DNA of 64,000 nt from Lacibacter sp. H375 (GCF_037892425.1 NZ_JBBKTT010000001.1:1612001-1676000); one strand, 5' to 3'; positions 8,927-19,722 are shown, numbered from the stretch's first letter. Notes: a model not told the origin generated them from the sequence alone. Translations and numbers: made by a program.

Positions 8927-10321
8927 TTATTGAAACAAATACTGATACAGTTCTTCCACCTTGCTCATAGTGATCACTTCAATGTTGTACTTCTGCAACA
9001 ACTTTTTTTCATTCTCCTTCCGCTGACCAAGATTGTATTTGCTGATGATGATCTTTTCGAAACCTAGTTTCTCAGCTTCTGCAATCCGTTGATCGATGCG
9101 GTTAACAGCCCTGATCTCTCCACTTAAACCAACTTCACCTGCAAAACAAATGTGCGGGTTCAGCGGCACATCTTCATAACTCGACAGTAGTGAACATAAA
9201 ACTGCAAGATCGATTGAAGGATCTTCAACTTTCAAACCACCAGCAATATTTAAAAACACATCCTTCATGCCGAAATGAAAGCCGCCACGCTTTTCTAGTA
9301 CTGCCAATAGTAATTGCAAACGCCTTAAATCAAAACCACTTACTGTTCGTTGCGGAGTACCATATACACTTTGTGTTACTAATGCCTGCACTTCAATTAG
9401 CAAAGGCCGCATTCCTTCCATTGTTGCAGCAATAGCAATACCGCTTAGCTGATCTTCTTTTTGCGTGATGAGAATTTCACTGGGGTTAATAACGGGCCGC
9501 ATACCTGTTTCAGTCATTTCATAAATGCCAAGTTCGGATGTTGAACCAAAACGGTTTTTCATAGTACGGAGAATACGATATGCATAATGACGATCACCTT
9601 CAAACTGCAAGACCGTATCAACCATGTGTTCCAAGATTTTTGGTCCGGCAATATTTCCGTCTTTTGTAATATGCCCAATGAGAAATACAGGTGTGTTGGT
9701 TTCTTTTGCAAAGCGTTGCAACTCCGCCGCAGTTTCACGAATTTGTGAAATACTGCCGGGTCCGCTTTCTATATAAGGTGTTTGTAACGTTTGAATGGAG
9801 TCAATAATAACAACCTGCGGTTTCAGTTTTTTTATTTCCTGGAAGATGGTGTTGGTTGATGTTTCGGTAAGCAAATAAAAATCTTCGTTGCTCATGTGCA
9901 AACGATCTGCACGCATTTTAATTTGTTGTTCGCTTTCTTCACCACTTACATATAGCGTTACAATATTTTTTAAATGCAAACCTATTTGTAAGAATAACGT
10001 TGATTTTCCAATACCCGGTTCACCAGCAATTAAAACAATACTTCCCGGTACAATGCCACCACCGAGCACACGATTTAATTCTGCATCTTCTGTAACAATT
10101 CTTTTTTCTTCACTGCTTTTTACGTTGCTCAAGGAAATTGTTTTCATTTCACCGTTACCGGCACTTTCTTTCCAGCTTTGTTTTTGCGGATTGTTTTTAT
10201 CTTTTGTAATTAATTCTTCAACAAACGTATTCCATTCATTACACGATGGACATTTACCTATCCACTTTGCTGATTCGTATCCACAATTCTGACAAAAAAA
10301 AGATGTTTTGATTTTACTCAT
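8927..10321 (-). CDS. radA: DNA repair protein RadA/Sms
   Basis: A 464-residue protein with all RadA landmarks: an N-terminal zinc finger (CQNC ... CPSC, residues 10-27), the RecA-like Walker A GEPGIGKSTL (residues 100-109), the RadA-specific KNRFGS motif, and a C-terminal Lon-protease-like domain ending in EVGLSGEIRAVNRIDQR. RadA is a branch-migration helicase that helps finish homologous recombination and acts in transformation, so its place beside comF is suggestive. Length matches the family. The ATG at 10321 is unambiguous. Confidence 0.95.
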   Translation of the reverse strand: MSKIKTSFFCQNCGYESAKWIGKCPSCNEWNTFVEELITKDKNNPQKQSWKESAGNGEMKTISLSNVKSSEEKRIVTEDAELNRVLGGGIVPGSIVLIAGEPGIGKSTLFLQIGLHLKNIVTLYVSGEESEQQIKMRADRLHMSNEDFYLLTETSTNTIFQEIKKLKPQVVIIDSIQTLQTPYIESGPGSISQIRETAAELQRFAKETNTPVFLIGHITKDGNIAGPKILEHMVDTVLQFEGDRHYAYRILRTMKNRFGSTSELGIYEMTETGMRPVINPSEILITQKEDQLSGIAIAATMEGMRPLLIEVQALVTQSVYGTPQRTVSGFDLRRLQLLLAVLEKRGGFHFGMKDVFLNIAGGLKVEDPSIDLAVLCSLLSSYEDVPLNPHICFAGEVGLSGEIRAVNRIDQRIAEAEKLGFEKIIISKYNLGQRKENEKKLLQKYNIEVITMSKVEELYQYLFQ

Positions 10322-10467
10322 GTGTTCAAATATCGATCGTATAAAAGTGCATTAAAAAAAATGATCAGTAAGAAATTATTTTTTTGAATATGCGTGATCA
10401 AAAAAGAATGATGAAAAAGAAAAATTCAGCAGAAATGAAATGTAGAAAAGCGAGAAGTTGCTACAAA

Positions 10468-10509
10468 GTAAAAGGGCTGGAATTTCTTCCAACCCTTTGT
10501 ACTTACTAA
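10468..10509 (-). repeat. 16-mer motif followed by hairpin (copy 2 of 2)
   Basis: On the minus strand ATGGGTTAGTAAGTAC is followed by the hairpin AAAGGGTTGGA..TCCAGCCCTTT and then T. It is the partner of the element at 2047-2084. The hairpin is stronger here and looks like an intrinsic terminator of a short minus-strand transcript. Confidence 0.6.
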
Positions 10510-10570
10510 CCCATTAAATTCTGTTGCTAAATTACAAATTGCCGCCACATTACAAAATTATTTTTGGCCG

Positions 10571-10635
10571 ATGTGCATAAATTCTAAGCAACTGTGTTAC
10601 CAAAATAATTCGCCTGACAATGTGCATAAATCCTA
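10571..10635 (+). promoter_or_regulatory. Direct repeat ATGTGCATAAATYCTA, possible operator
   Basis: Two 16-base copies (10571-10586 and 10620-10635) differ at one position and start 49 bases apart, about 200 bases upstream of the YugP-type gene. Spaced direct repeats of this size can be a regulator-binding site, but nothing else identifies one. Confidence 0.35.
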
Positions 10636-10830
10636 TTTAATACACTAATAATCAATTTCTTATAGTAATCTGTTTTCAGATAACGTGCTTCTCTTTTGCT
10701 TACGGCAACATGTAAACGTAACTCCCTCTGTCAAAACGACTTAGCCCGAACTTTTCTACGTAAAAATTTGGCAAAAAAATATTTTGGAAACTAATTTGAG
10801 GGGTACTTGTTATTAAATTTTAAATGGATT

Positions 10831-11523
10831 ATGACACCAGGAATTTTATTGATCTCTCTTCTTTTTATGGGGATAGGTTTTTTAGTGCAAATGAGGTTAA
10901 AATCCAAGTTTAAGCACTACAGCCAGCAACCCCTCATGAGCGGTTTAAGTGGTAAAGAAGTAGCCGAAAAAATGTTGAAAGAAAATGGCATTTATGATGT
11001 GCAGGTGGTTTCTGTTGATGGCTTCCTCAGCGACCACTATAACCCCATGAATAAAACAGTAAACCTCAGCCCGGACGTATATAATGGACGGTCGATTGCC
11101 TCAGCCGCAGTTTCGGCCCACGAAGTAGGCCATGCAGTACAGCACGCCACTGCCTATCAATGGCTTATGCTGCGTTCAAGGTTGGTGCCCATTGTGCAGG
11201 TAAGCACCACGCTTTCCCAATGGATATTGGCTATTGGTGTCGGCATCCTGGGCTTTGGAGGTGGTAACCCAACTGTATTATTAATTGGTATTCTGCTATT
11301 TGCAGCTACCACAGTGTTCTCACTCATCACCCTTCCTGTAGAGTTTGATGCCAGTAACCGAGCGCTTGCCTGGCTGGAGCGAACCAATGCCACAACTGCC
11401 CAAGAACACCCCGGTGCCAAAGATGCGTTGAAGTGGGCAGCCACTACCTATGTTGTTGCAGCCATCGCATCAATTGTAACACTGGTGCAGTACATTTTAA
11501 TATATATGAGCAGACGGGATTAA
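10831..11523 (+). CDS. YugP-type membrane zinc metallopeptidase
   Basis: A 230-residue protein of the zinc-peptidase family typified by B. subtilis YugP (Zn_peptidase_2). It has an N-terminal membrane segment (residues 4-20), the metal motif HEVGH (His97-Glu98-His101), the family stretch VNLSPDVYNGRSIASAAVSAHEVGHA, two further membrane segments (about 120-165) and a C-terminal one. It probably acts as a membrane-embedded protease; its substrate is unknown. The ATG at 10831 fits homologues (MTPGILL); an in-frame TTG at 10807 would add eight residues. It has its own terminator downstream. Confidence 0.85.
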   Translation: MTPGILLISLLFMGIGFLVQMRLKSKFKHYSQQPLMSGLSGKEVAEKMLKENGIYDVQVVSVDGFLSDHYNPMNKTVNLSPDVYNGRSIASAAVSAHEVGHAVQHATAYQWLMLRSRLVPIVQVSTTLSQWILAIGVGILGFGGGNPTVLLIGILLFAATTVFSLITLPVEFDASNRALAWLERTNATTAQEHPGAKDALKWAATTYVVAAIASIVTLVQYILIYMSRRD

Positions 11524-11543
11524 GTATCTCCTAAAACAAAATT

Positions 11544-11578
11544 AAGAGCCGACATTTTGATCATTACGGGCTCTTTTT
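11544..11578 (+). terminator. Intrinsic terminator after the YugP-type gene
   Basis: AAGAGCC pairs with GGCTCTT around an 18-base loop and is followed by TTT. It lies just past the stop at 11523. Confidence 0.7.
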
Positions 11579-11705
11579 GTCTTTTTGGAAGAGAATCACT
11601 AAATATTGAAATATATGCAGCAGGCCAGGTTTTTTTGATGTCTGTTAAACAGGAAAATTTTTGTTAATTTTTTTCCCATATTTTCGAAACCAAAATAACT
11701 ATCAC

Positions 11706-14675
11706 ATGAGAAAAATGCTAGGATTGGCAATAGTCTTTCTATTGTCTTTGTGTCAGCTTTGGGCACAAACTAAGGAAGTAACAGGTAAAGTGGTTGATAG
11801 CAAAGATGGCAATCCTATTGCCGGAGCTACGATCAGTGTAAATGGAAGATCAGTCGGAGTAACATCTGCTACCGGAGAATTTTCAGTAAAAGTTCCCGCA
11901 GGTACTCGTAAACTCGAGATTTCTTCAATTGGGTTTAGTGATATCGAAGTAACCATTGGGGATGGCCCAGTTACTGTTTCAATGTCTCAAGGAGAATCAA
12001 AAAGTATTTCCGAAGTAGTTGTAACAGGTTATACAACCTTGCAGCGTAAGAAGTTTTCAGGAGCAACTGTAAACATATCTCCTACAGAAGTAAGAAAACA
12101 GCCATTCGGTTCTTTTGATCAGGCATTTCAAGGGCAAGCAGCAGGTGTTTCTGTGGCTGCCAATAGCGGTCAGCCAGGTGCAAACGCCGTTGTTCGAATT
12201 CGGGGTAATGGTTCAATCACAGGCGGTAACGTCCCACTTTATATTATGGATGGTATCGAGATCAATGCTGCCGATTTTGCATCGTTGAACCAAGGTGATT
12301 TTGATCGTGTGGAAATCTTGAAAGATGCGGTGGCAACGGCACAATACGGTTCACGTGGGGCCAATGGCGTTATTGTTATCACAACTCGAAGAGGTCGAGC
12401 AGGTCAAATTCAGCTAAATTATGATGCACAGGTCGGATTTAGTGATTTACCTAAAGACAGATTGGTTTTGATGAACAGCAAAGAGAAAATTGATTATGAA
12501 TTGCAGCGTGGCAATCCTTATGGTTGGACTCCAGCCGAAGCTGACAGCCTTCGTAATGTGAATTTTAGCTGGAGGGATGCATTGTTTCAAACCGGTATTA
12601 CACACCAGCATCAGCTAAGTGCTTCTGGTGGTTCAGCTGCTTCACGTTTTTTTGCTTCTTTATCATATATGGATCAGGAAGGGATCGTTAAAACAACTGG
12701 GTTAAAACGTTATACAGCACGAATTAACGTTGACAATACGATCAAAAACTTCCGTTTCGGAATGAATTTACAGGCTGGTTTTTCAAGGATAACCGGTACA
12801 TCTGAAGCAAATACATTTCTTAGTACTCCGTTGAATGCAATTCGGTGGTCTAATCCTTATGAAAGAGCGTATGATCCAACAACGGGCGATTTTCAACAAT
12901 TCGGTGGCCCAGGTTATTTGATCTCGGGGCAACCAAACGGCGCTATGGAATTGTTCCTTGACTATAATTATTCAAATCAAATCAAAGGTGTTGCATCCTC
13001 TTATTTGGAGTATCATTTTCCCTTCCTTAAAGGTCTTTCTGCAAGAACCAATTGGGGTGTTGACTATACAAATAATGAGTCAGCAGCTTTTAATGATCCC
13101 CGCACTGCAGGAGCTCAGGCGAGAAATGGTTCTCTTGGAAGAGCCTCTGGATACAATTTTCGATATACCGGAACTACATCAGTTAATTATAAACAGACTT
13201 TCGGTAAGCACGAAGTAGAGGGAGGGTTATTTACGGAAGTTGTAAAAAACCAATCTCGTAGCTTTGGTTTTACTGCCTACGGATTTACTAACGGCTTCAG
13301 AAACGAAGCGGGTATTACGCAAGGTAGTGCAGCGAATCCTCTTTATATTCCTGCAGTTTCGGGCGGTGGTTCTCGGAATGGCCTCTTATCATATTTCGGA
13401 ATTTTTAACTATGGGTACGATGACAAATACTATGTGACACTCGTTGGCCGTCGTGATGGGTCATCACGTTTTGGTGTAAACAATCGGTTTGCCAATTTTG
13501 GGTCTGCAGGTATTACCTGGTCTGTTACAAACGAAGATTTCATGGAAAACGTGAACTTCTTCAATGATTTACGCTTAAGAGCTAGCATTGGTACAAATGG
13601 TAATAATCAAACCGCAGCAGGCGATTTTGTTACACCACAATTTGGTGCCATTTCTTATGCAGGTATAGGTGGATGGGCTCCTTCATCTCCAGGCAACCTT
13701 GATTATAAATGGGAGACCAACCGCACTATTAATGTAGGGGTCGATTTCGCAATATTGAAGCGTAGGCTTAGTGGGACTGTTGAATTATATGATCGCAAAA
13801 CAACGGATTTGTTTGCAAACAATTTTATCGACCCACAAAATTCCGGATTTGCTAGTATTCCTAGTAATTTTGGTAGCCTTCGCAACCGTGGTATTGAGGT
13901 TACACTCCGTGGTGAAATATTTAATTCCAAAGATTTCAACTGGACAATTACAGGCAACATTACCTATAATCAAAACAGAATTCTTGATTTGATTCAAGAC
14001 TCAGTAGTTTCAGGTATAACAATTTTGAAAGAGGGTAAACCTTTGAATACTTTATTCCTGGTAGAGTATGCAGGTGTAAATCCTGCCAATGGCAACGCAC
14101 AATACATCAACAAGTTTGACAAGAGCGTTTCAATGGGTTATAGCACTAGCTGGAAGAATTATTTTGGAACATCAGATGCTCCATGGTTTGGTGGTATTAC
14201 CAGCAGTTGGTCTTACAAAGGCTTCGATCTGAGTGCTCAAATCAACTTCTTCCTTGATCGTGTTCAATATAATAACGATCAAAATAACCTCACTAACCCA
14301 CAATATTATTGGGATAATATGCACGTAGAGGTGTTAAAAGAATGGCGTCAACCAGGCGATATAACAGATGTTCCAAGACCATCAGCAGGTGCTACTGCAC
14401 TCGGTCCTGCAAACCCGTATCGTTCTGAAACGACCCGTTTCTTGGAAGATGCAAGTTTCTGGCGTCTTCGTAACGTAACACTTGGCTACACATTCGATTC
14501 TAAACTATTAGCGAAAGCAAAAATGCGTTCTGCAAGAATTTTTATTCAAGGACAGAACTGGTGGACAGCAACTAAATTCCAAAGCTTTGATCCTGAAACA
14601 ACTGGCGCGTCATTGACAGGTGCTCAATACCCTGCTTTGATACAAACTACAGTTGGCTTGAACATTGGATTTTAA
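11706..14675 (+). CDS. SusC/RagA family TonB-linked outer membrane protein
   Basis: About 989 residues from the ATG at 11706. Order: signal peptide (MRKMLGLAIVFLLSLCQLWAQ), carboxypeptidase-regulatory-like domain (to about residue 100), TonB-box-like ISEVVVTGY, plug domain (AFQGQAAGVSVAANSGQPG ... PLYIMDGIEI ... ILKDAVATAQYGSRGANGV), then a 22-strand barrel. The motifs are diagnostic of SusC-type glycan or peptide importers, which take up large nutrients through the outer membrane with energy from TonB. The SusD partner follows 21 bases downstream. No glycosidase, regulator or anti-sigma gene is attached, so the substrate cannot be predicted. Confidence 0.93.
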   Translation: MRKMLGLAIVFLLSLCQLWAQTKEVTGKVVDSKDGNPIAGATISVNGRSVGVTSATGEFSVKVPAGTRKLEISSIGFSDIEVTIGDGPVTVSMSQGESKSISEVVVTGYTTLQRKKFSGATVNISPTEVRKQPFGSFDQAFQGQAAGVSVAANSGQPGANAVVRIRGNGSITGGNVPLYIMDGIEINAADFASLNQGDFDRVEILKDAVATAQYGSRGANGVIVITTRRGRAGQIQLNYDAQVGFSDLPKDRLVLMNSKEKIDYELQRGNPYGWTPAEADSLRNVNFSWRDALFQTGITHQHQLSASGGSAASRFFASLSYMDQEGIVKTTGLKRYTARINVDNTIKNFRFGMNLQAGFSRITGTSEANTFLSTPLNAIRWSNPYERAYDPTTGDFQQFGGPGYLISGQPNGAMELFLDYNYSNQIKGVASSYLEYHFPFLKGLSARTNWGVDYTNNESAAFNDPRTAGAQARNGSLGRASGYNFRYTGTTSVNYKQTFGKHEVEGGLFTEVVKNQSRSFGFTAYGFTNGFRNEAGITQGSAANPLYIPAVSGGGSRNGLLSYFGIFNYGYDDKYYVTLVGRRDGSSRFGVNNRFANFGSAGITWSVTNEDFMENVNFFNDLRLRASIGTNGNNQTAAGDFVTPQFGAISYAGIGGWAPSSPGNLDYKWETNRTINVGVDFAILKRRLSGTVELYDRKTTDLFANNFIDPQNSGFASIPSNFGSLRNRGIEVTLRGEIFNSKDFNWTITGNITYNQNRILDLIQDSVVSGITILKEGKPLNTLFLVEYAGVNPANGNAQYINKFDKSVSMGYSTSWKNYFGTSDAPWFGGITSSWSYKGFDLSAQINFFLDRVQYNNDQNNLTNPQYYWDNMHVEVLKEWRQPGDITDVPRPSAGATALGPANPYRSETTRFLEDASFWRLRNVTLGYTFDSKLLAKAKMRSARIFIQGQNWWTATKFQSFDPETTGASLTGAQYPALIQTTVGLNIGF

Positions 14676-14696
14676 TAAACCTGAAAAAGAATAATT

Positions 14697-16193
14697 ATGA
14701 TTTACAAGAATATAAGAAAAGCATTGATCGTTTTTGCGGCTGTAGCTACGTTGCAGGCTTGCACAAAAAAAGAGGTTATTGACCTGACGCCCGAATTTTC
14801 GTTGGATGCTCTGTCAAATCCTTCCAGTATTAAACAGGTAGAAGAAGTGTTAACCGGGGCCTATGCAGGGTTTAGAAATGCGAACTATTATGGTTCAGGA
14901 AGTGGAACTGGTGCAGGTTGGTCTTTGATGCCAGATGTATTGAGCGATAATCTTTATGAGACAGCCAATGAAAGTTTGGCGAATTCGAGAGTAATGGCCG
15001 ACTGGATTTATGATCCTTCAACTGGCCAAACCTTAAGTTTCTATTCTGCACCATATGGTGTTATTGCTGCTGCAAACATTGTGTTGAGAGATATAGATAA
15101 GTTTACAACTTCAGCCAATCAACTACAAGCAAACAGGATTAAAGGACAAGCCTACGCTATAAGGGCTCTGGCTCACTTTGATTTAATGCGCTATTTTGCC
15201 AACAGTTTTGACCGTAATAGTACAACAGAGTTGGCTTTAGGCTATACAACAGAGTTTACTGTTTCAGCTGAATTAAAACCATCTCGTCTATCGAACAAAG
15301 AGTATTACGATAAACTTTTTTCGGATATCAACACAGCTATCACATTGCTTGGAAATATCGATCAGCCTATTAATGCAGCAAGTGGTTTAACAAGACCTTT
15401 GATCGATCGTAATGCTGCGTATGCAATTTCTGCCAGAATTAACTTGTATGCTGGTAATTGGGCAGACGCAGCTACTGCAGCTACGAATGCTTTGAGCAAC
15501 CGACCGTTGGCAACTACACAAGGCGCTTTTTCTGGCATGTATAATCAAACGAGCCGTGGAGAAATTATCTGGAACGTTCAGTTTGAAGCAGGGCAAGGTG
15601 GCCCTACTTTTCTTGTTTACTTTGTAACGAGTTCACGTAGTTATTTCAGACCATCTTTTGACATAGCGGTTACTGCTGGTAATAGCGGTTTGCTTCAGAG
15701 TAACGATATTAGGTATAATGCTTTCTTCAGTATTGTAAACGGGGGTCTTGCTCTCACTAAGTATCAAGGTAAAGGCACTGCAGCTGATGGATCAGCAAAT
15801 TTCCCCGCAATTCGTAGTGGCGAAATGTATTTGATCCGTGCAGAAGCAAACGCACGCCTAGGTGGTGCAAATGAAATAGCTGCACTTGCTGACTTAAATG
15901 CTTTGCGGGCAGCCCGTATTTCTGGATATGTTCCGGTGGTACTTGCAGGTCAGGCTTTAATAAGTGCTATAGCTGATGAAAGAAGAAGAGAATTAGTTGG
16001 TGAAGGTCATCGCTTTTTTGATTTGAAGCGCACAACCAGAACAGTTCAACGTGGGGCTCCTTGCGGTAACACAACTCTTACTCCCGCTGGTGATTGTTCT
16101 TTGGCGCCTACAGACAGAGAATGGAACTTGCCAATTCATGATCAGATCCGCAATGCAAATCCTAATCTGAAGCAAAATCCTGGATACAATTAA
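14697..16193 (+). CDS. RagB/SusD family nutrient-binding lipoprotein
   Basis: A 498-residue lipoprotein with signal and lipobox AVATLQAC (lipid Cys22). A TPR-rich SusD fold follows (about residues 90-260, with GQAYAIRALAHFDLMRYFA), and then the typical C-terminal sequence ADERRRELVGEGHRFFDLKR and a closing NPNLKQNPGYN. It forms the surface lid of the SusC channel encoded just upstream. Together with SusC it makes a minimal two-gene uptake operon closed by a strong terminator. Confidence 0.93.
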   Translation: MIYKNIRKALIVFAAVATLQACTKKEVIDLTPEFSLDALSNPSSIKQVEEVLTGAYAGFRNANYYGSGSGTGAGWSLMPDVLSDNLYETANESLANSRVMADWIYDPSTGQTLSFYSAPYGVIAAANIVLRDIDKFTTSANQLQANRIKGQAYAIRALAHFDLMRYFANSFDRNSTTELALGYTTEFTVSAELKPSRLSNKEYYDKLFSDINTAITLLGNIDQPINAASGLTRPLIDRNAAYAISARINLYAGNWADAATAATNALSNRPLATTQGAFSGMYNQTSRGEIIWNVQFEAGQGGPTFLVYFVTSSRSYFRPSFDIAVTAGNSGLLQSNDIRYNAFFSIVNGGLALTKYQGKGTAADGSANFPAIRSGEMYLIRAEANARLGGANEIAALADLNALRAARISGYVPVVLAGQALISAIADERRRELVGEGHRFFDLKRTTRTVQRGAPCGNTTLTPAGDCSLAPTDREWNLPIHDQIRNANPNLKQNPGYN

Positions 16194-16212
16194 AAAGTAC
16201 GGATTCGGTAAA

Positions 16213-16249
16213 TAAAAAAAATGCTCCCTTTCAAAGGAGCATTTTTTTT
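16213..16249 (+). terminator. Intrinsic terminator of the susCD operon
   Basis: AAAAAAAATGCTCC..GGAGCATTTTTTTT is a long perfect stem with A and T tracts on both sides, directly after the SusD stop. Confidence 0.9.
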
Positions 16250-16319
16250 ACCCATTACCTTGCAGGAGAATTAACTATTTTTGCCAACATCTGTTAGTTA
16301 AGCGTCGCCAATAAAATTT

Positions 16320-19300
16320 ATGAGTTATTCCCCTTTCAATAAAGTCCGGATCGTTACCGCTGCCAGTTTATTCGACGGTCATGATGCAGCAATCAACATC
16401 ATGCGCCGCATCATGCAAAGCAAAGGCGCTGAAATTATTCATCTTGGTCACAACCGGAGTGTACATGAAATTGTAGAAGCAGCGATTGAAGAAGATGCAC
16501 AGGGTATTGCTATTACCTCTTACCAGGGTGGGCATGTGGAGTTTTTCAAATACATGAAAGATCTATTGGTGGAAAACGGTTGCGGTCATATCAAAATTTT
16601 TGGTGGTGGTGGAGGAACAATTCTTCCAACAGAAATTGAAGAACTGCACCAATACGGCATCACAAGAATTTATTCGCCTGATGATGGAAGACATATGGGT
16701 CTTGAAGGAATGATTGAAGATGTGATCAAACAATGTGATATTTCATTGAATGGAAGTGGTGATTATAAAAATCCGATGACGCTTGGCGAATTGAAAGATG
16801 TAAGAACGGTTGCAAGAAAGATCACCAATGCGGAAAACGGTAATGGAAATTCCAAATTCCAAATTCCAAATTCCAATGTTCCCGTTCTCGGAATTACCGG
16901 AACAGGTGGTGCAGGAAAATCATCTGTAACAGATGAAATTGTTAGGCGTTATCTCAATGCATTTTCAGATAAAACAATTGCTGTTATCTCTGTTGACCCA
17001 TCAAAGAAAAAAACCGGCGGAGCATTGCTGGGCGATCGTATTCGGATGAATTCCATCTCCAGTCCACGAGCTTATATGCGTAGCCTGGCAACACGTGAAA
17101 GTGATAAAGCATTAAGTGCACATGTGCAGGAAGCGATCGACATTTGTAAAGAAGCAGGCTTTGATTTTATCATTCTCGAAAGCGCAGGTGTTGGACAAAG
17201 CGATGCATCGATACTTGATTACTGTAATGTGAGTTTATATGTGATGACACCGGAATATGGTGCAGCATCACAACTTGAAAAGATCAATATGCTTGATTAT
17301 GCCGATGTAATTGCCATCAACAAATTTGATAAAGCAGGAGCGTTGGATGCATTGGCAGATGTACGTAAACAATACAAACGCAATCATCAACTGTTTATGG
17401 CGAAGGATGAAACGTTGCCGATTGTCGGCACTATCGCTTCGCAGTTTAATGATGCAGGAGTTAATGAACTATTTGAAAAAATTATTCATGCAGTTGAAAC
17501 AAAAGCGAATGTAAAGTTTGGGGGAGTAGAGCATGTAGCACACCGAGATACAGTTAGCAAATCATTGATCATCCCACCTGCTCGTGTGCGTTACCTCAGC
17601 GAAATTGCAGATGCTATTAAAGATTATAATCAATTGGTAGAAGAGCAGGCAACAATTGCTTCAAAGATTTACCAACTGCAGGGAGCAAAGCAAACGCTCA
17701 CGGCAGTTAATGCTTCTTCAACAGTTATTGAAGAAATAGAAAAGCAAATTCATCAACTCGCCGAACAACAAACACCAGTGGCAAAAAAACTTATTGCACA
17801 CTGGCCCGAGAAAGTAAAAGCTTATCAGCAGGATTTTTACGAGTACAAAGTACGTGATAAAGTCATCAAGCAACCTTTGTTCAGCACCAGTTTAAGTGGT
17901 ACAAGAATTCCGAAAGTGGTGTTGCCGAAGTATAAAGATTGGGGCGATTTATTAAAATGGCAGGCGCAGGAAAATGTGCCCGGCAGTTTCCCCTTTACAT
18001 CAGGTGTGTTTCCATTGAAGCGTGAGGGCGAAGATCCAACGAGAATGTTTGCTGGCGAAGGTGGTCCCGAACGTACTAATAAACGTTTTCACTACGTTTC
18101 ACTTGATCAACCGGCCAAGCGTTTATCAACCGCATTCGACAGTGTTACATTATATGGTGAAGATCCTGCTCATCGTCCCGACATTTATGGTAAAGTAGGA
18201 AACAGCGGTGTAAGTATTGCAACGGTGGATGATGCAAAAAAACTCTACAGCGGTTTCGATCTCTGTGATCCAAAGACATCGGTAAGTATGACCATAAACG
18301 GTCCGGCTCCGATGTTGCTGGCGTTTTTTATGAACACTGCTATTGATCAACAATGTGAGAAATGGATTGAGGCGAATGGGCAGCAGCACTTAGTTGATGC
18401 AGCGTTTGAAAAGAAATTCGGCAATGGAACAAAACCTGTTTATAATAATACCTCTTCACCTAATGAACTGCCTTCAGGTAACAATGGGCTTGGGTTGCGT
18501 TTACTCGGCTTAAGTGGCGATGAAGTATTGCCAGCCGATGCATATGAACAATGCAGGCAAACTGCATTACAACAAGTGCGTGGCACAGTACAGGCAGATA
18601 TTTTAAAAGAAGACCAGGCGCAAAACACCTGTATCTTCTCAACAGAGTTTGCATTGAAGCTGATGGGTGATGTGCAGGAATATTTTATTCAACAGAATGT
18701 TCGAAATTTTTATAGCGTAAGCATCAGTGGTTATCACATTGCTGAAGCAGGTGCAAATCCCATCACACAATTAGCATTCACACTAGCTAATGGATTCACG
18801 TATGTTGAATACTATTTAAGCCGTGGAATGAACATTGATGATTTTGCACCGAATCTTTCTTTCTTCTTCAGTAATGGAATGGATCCTGAGTATAGTGTGA
18901 TTGGAAGAGTCTCAAGAAAGATTTGGGCAAAGGCGATGAAGTATAAATACAAAGCTAATAAACGCAGCCAGATGTTGAAGTATCATATTCAAACAAGTGG
19001 CCGCAGTTTGCATGCACAGGAAATTGACTTCAACGATATACGTACCACGCTGCAGGCATTATATGCTATTTACGATAACTGTAATTCACTGCACACAAAT
19101 GCATACGATGAAGCAATTACCACACCGACGGAAGAAAGTGTGCGCAGAGCAATGGCTATTCAGTTGATCATTAATCGGGAACTTGGTACAGCAAAAAATG
19201 AAAACCCAAACCAAGGTGCATTCTTAATTGAAGAGTTAACCGATTTAGTTGAAGATGCAGTAATGACAGAGTTCAACCGCATTACTGAACGTGGGGGTGT

Positions 19301-19679
19301 ATTGGGGTCAATGGAGCGGATGTATCAACGTAATAAGATACAGGAAGAAAGTTTGTTTTACGAACATCAGAAACATACGGGCGAATTACCAATTGTGGGC
19401 GTAAATACATTCCTCAACAAAAAAGGAAGTCCAACCATTGTTCCCGGTGAAGTAATCCGCAGCACAACAGAAGAAAAAGAACAACAGATCAATAATCTGC
19501 ATTCTTTCTGGAAGCGGAATGAACAACGCAGCAACGATGAACTGAAAAAGTTAAAACAGGTGGCTGTAAGTAACGGTAATATTTTCGCCCAGCTCATGGA
19601 AACGGCGAAATATTGTTCATTGGGACAGATCACTCATGCATTGTATGAAGTAGGAGGTCAATACCGTAGAAATATGTAA
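16320..19679 (+). CDS. icmF: Fused acyl-CoA mutase IcmF (isobutyryl/methylmalonyl type)
   Basis: A 1119-residue fusion that interconverts branched and linear acyl-CoAs using coenzyme B12. Order: B12-binding domain (residues 8-140, with SLFDGHDAA and GGGGG turn), a MeaB-like GTPase chaperone domain (Walker [10 protein letters not shown] near 194-202, then [15 protein letters not shown] and INKFDKAGA), a linker, and the mutase substrate barrel (from about 540 to 1080, with [16 protein letters not shown] and [13 protein letters not shown]). This order is characteristic of IcmF; stand-alone methylmalonyl-CoA mutase is a different gene. An unusual low-complexity stretch (residues 174-187) between the first two domains is encoded by four perfect heptamers. 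A TATTTTTG -7-like box lies at 16276-16283. Confidence 0.9.
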   Translation: MSYSPFNKVRIVTAASLFDGHDAAINIMRRIMQSKGAEIIHLGHNRSVHEIVEAAIEEDAQGIAITSYQGGHVEFFKYMKDLLVENGCGHIKIFGGGGGTILPTEIEELHQYGITRIYSPDDGRHMGLEGMIEDVIKQCDISLNGSGDYKNPMTLGELKDVRTVARKITNAENGNGNSKFQIPNSNVPVLGITGTGGAGKSSVTDEIVRRYLNAFSDKTIAVISVDPSKKKTGGALLGDRIRMNSISSPRAYMRSLATRESDKALSAHVQEAIDICKEAGFDFIILESAGVGQSDASILDYCNVSLYVMTPEYGAASQLEKINMLDYADVIAINKFDKAGALDALADVRKQYKRNHQLFMAKDETLPIVGTIASQFNDAGVNELFEKIIHAVETKANVKFGGVEHVAHRDTVSKSLIIPPARVRYLSEIADAIKDYNQLVEEQATIASKIYQLQGAKQTLTAVNASSTVIEEIEKQIHQLAEQQTPVAKKLIAHWPEKVKAYQQDFYEYKVRDKVIKQPLFSTSLSGTRIPKVVLPKYKDWGDLLKWQAQENVPGSFPFTSGVFPLKREGEDPTRMFAGEGGPERTNKRFHYVSLDQPAKRLSTAFDSVTLYGEDPAHRPDIYGKVGNSGVSIATVDDAKKLYSGFDLCDPKTSVSMTINGPAPMLLAFFMNTAIDQQCEKWIEANGQQHLVDAAFEKKFGNGTKPVYNNTSSPNELPSGNNGLGLRLLGLSGDEVLPADAYEQCRQTALQQVRGTVQADILKEDQAQNTCIFSTEFALKLMGDVQEYFIQQNVRNFYSVSISGYHIAEAGANPITQLAFTLANGFTYVEYYLSRGMNIDDFAPNLSFFFSNGMDPEYSVIGRVSRKIWAKAMKYKYKANKRSQMLKYHIQTSGRSLHAQEIDFNDIRTTLQALYAIYDNCNSLHTNAYDEAITTPTEESVRRAMAIQLIINRELGTAKNENPNQGAFLIEELTDLVEDAVMTEFNRITERGGVLGSMERMYQRNKIQEESLFYEHQKHTGELPIVGVNTFLNKKGSPTIVPGEVIRSTTEEKEQQINNLHSFWKRNEQRSNDELKKLKQVAVSNGNIFAQLMETAKYCSLGQITHALYEVGGQYRRNM
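16847..16874. repeat. Four perfect AAATTCC heptamers inside icmF
   Basis: AAATTCC is repeated four times without error within the coding sequence and read in frame as SKFQIPNSN. It sits in the linker between the B12-binding and GTPase domains, so it is tolerated. The unit matches the array next to gldH. Confidence 0.95.
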
Positions 19680-19711
19680 AAAGATGCCGCTCATGTGAGC
19701 GGCATCTTTTT
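19678..19711 (+). terminator. Intrinsic terminator after icmF
   Basis: GATGCCGCTCA and TGAGCGGCATC form an 11-bp perfect stem with a minimal loop, preceded by A5 and followed by T5. It overlaps the icmF stop codon and could also serve the convergent WG-repeat gene. Confidence 0.92.
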
Positions 19712-19722
19712 AAACATCTTCA

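Larger units (their letters stand above)
10322..10830. other. Intergenic region between radA and the YugP-type gene
   Basis: About 500 bases between divergent genes. It contains the second copy of the 16-mer plus hairpin element (10468-10509) and a near-perfect direct repeat (10571-10635). No RNA gene or ORF is convincing. Confidence 0.6.

Noticed and set aside
10799-10830. TTG 10807 as the start of the YugP-type protease
   Set aside because: ATG 10831 matches the usual family N terminus; the extension adds residues with no support, though it cannot be excluded.
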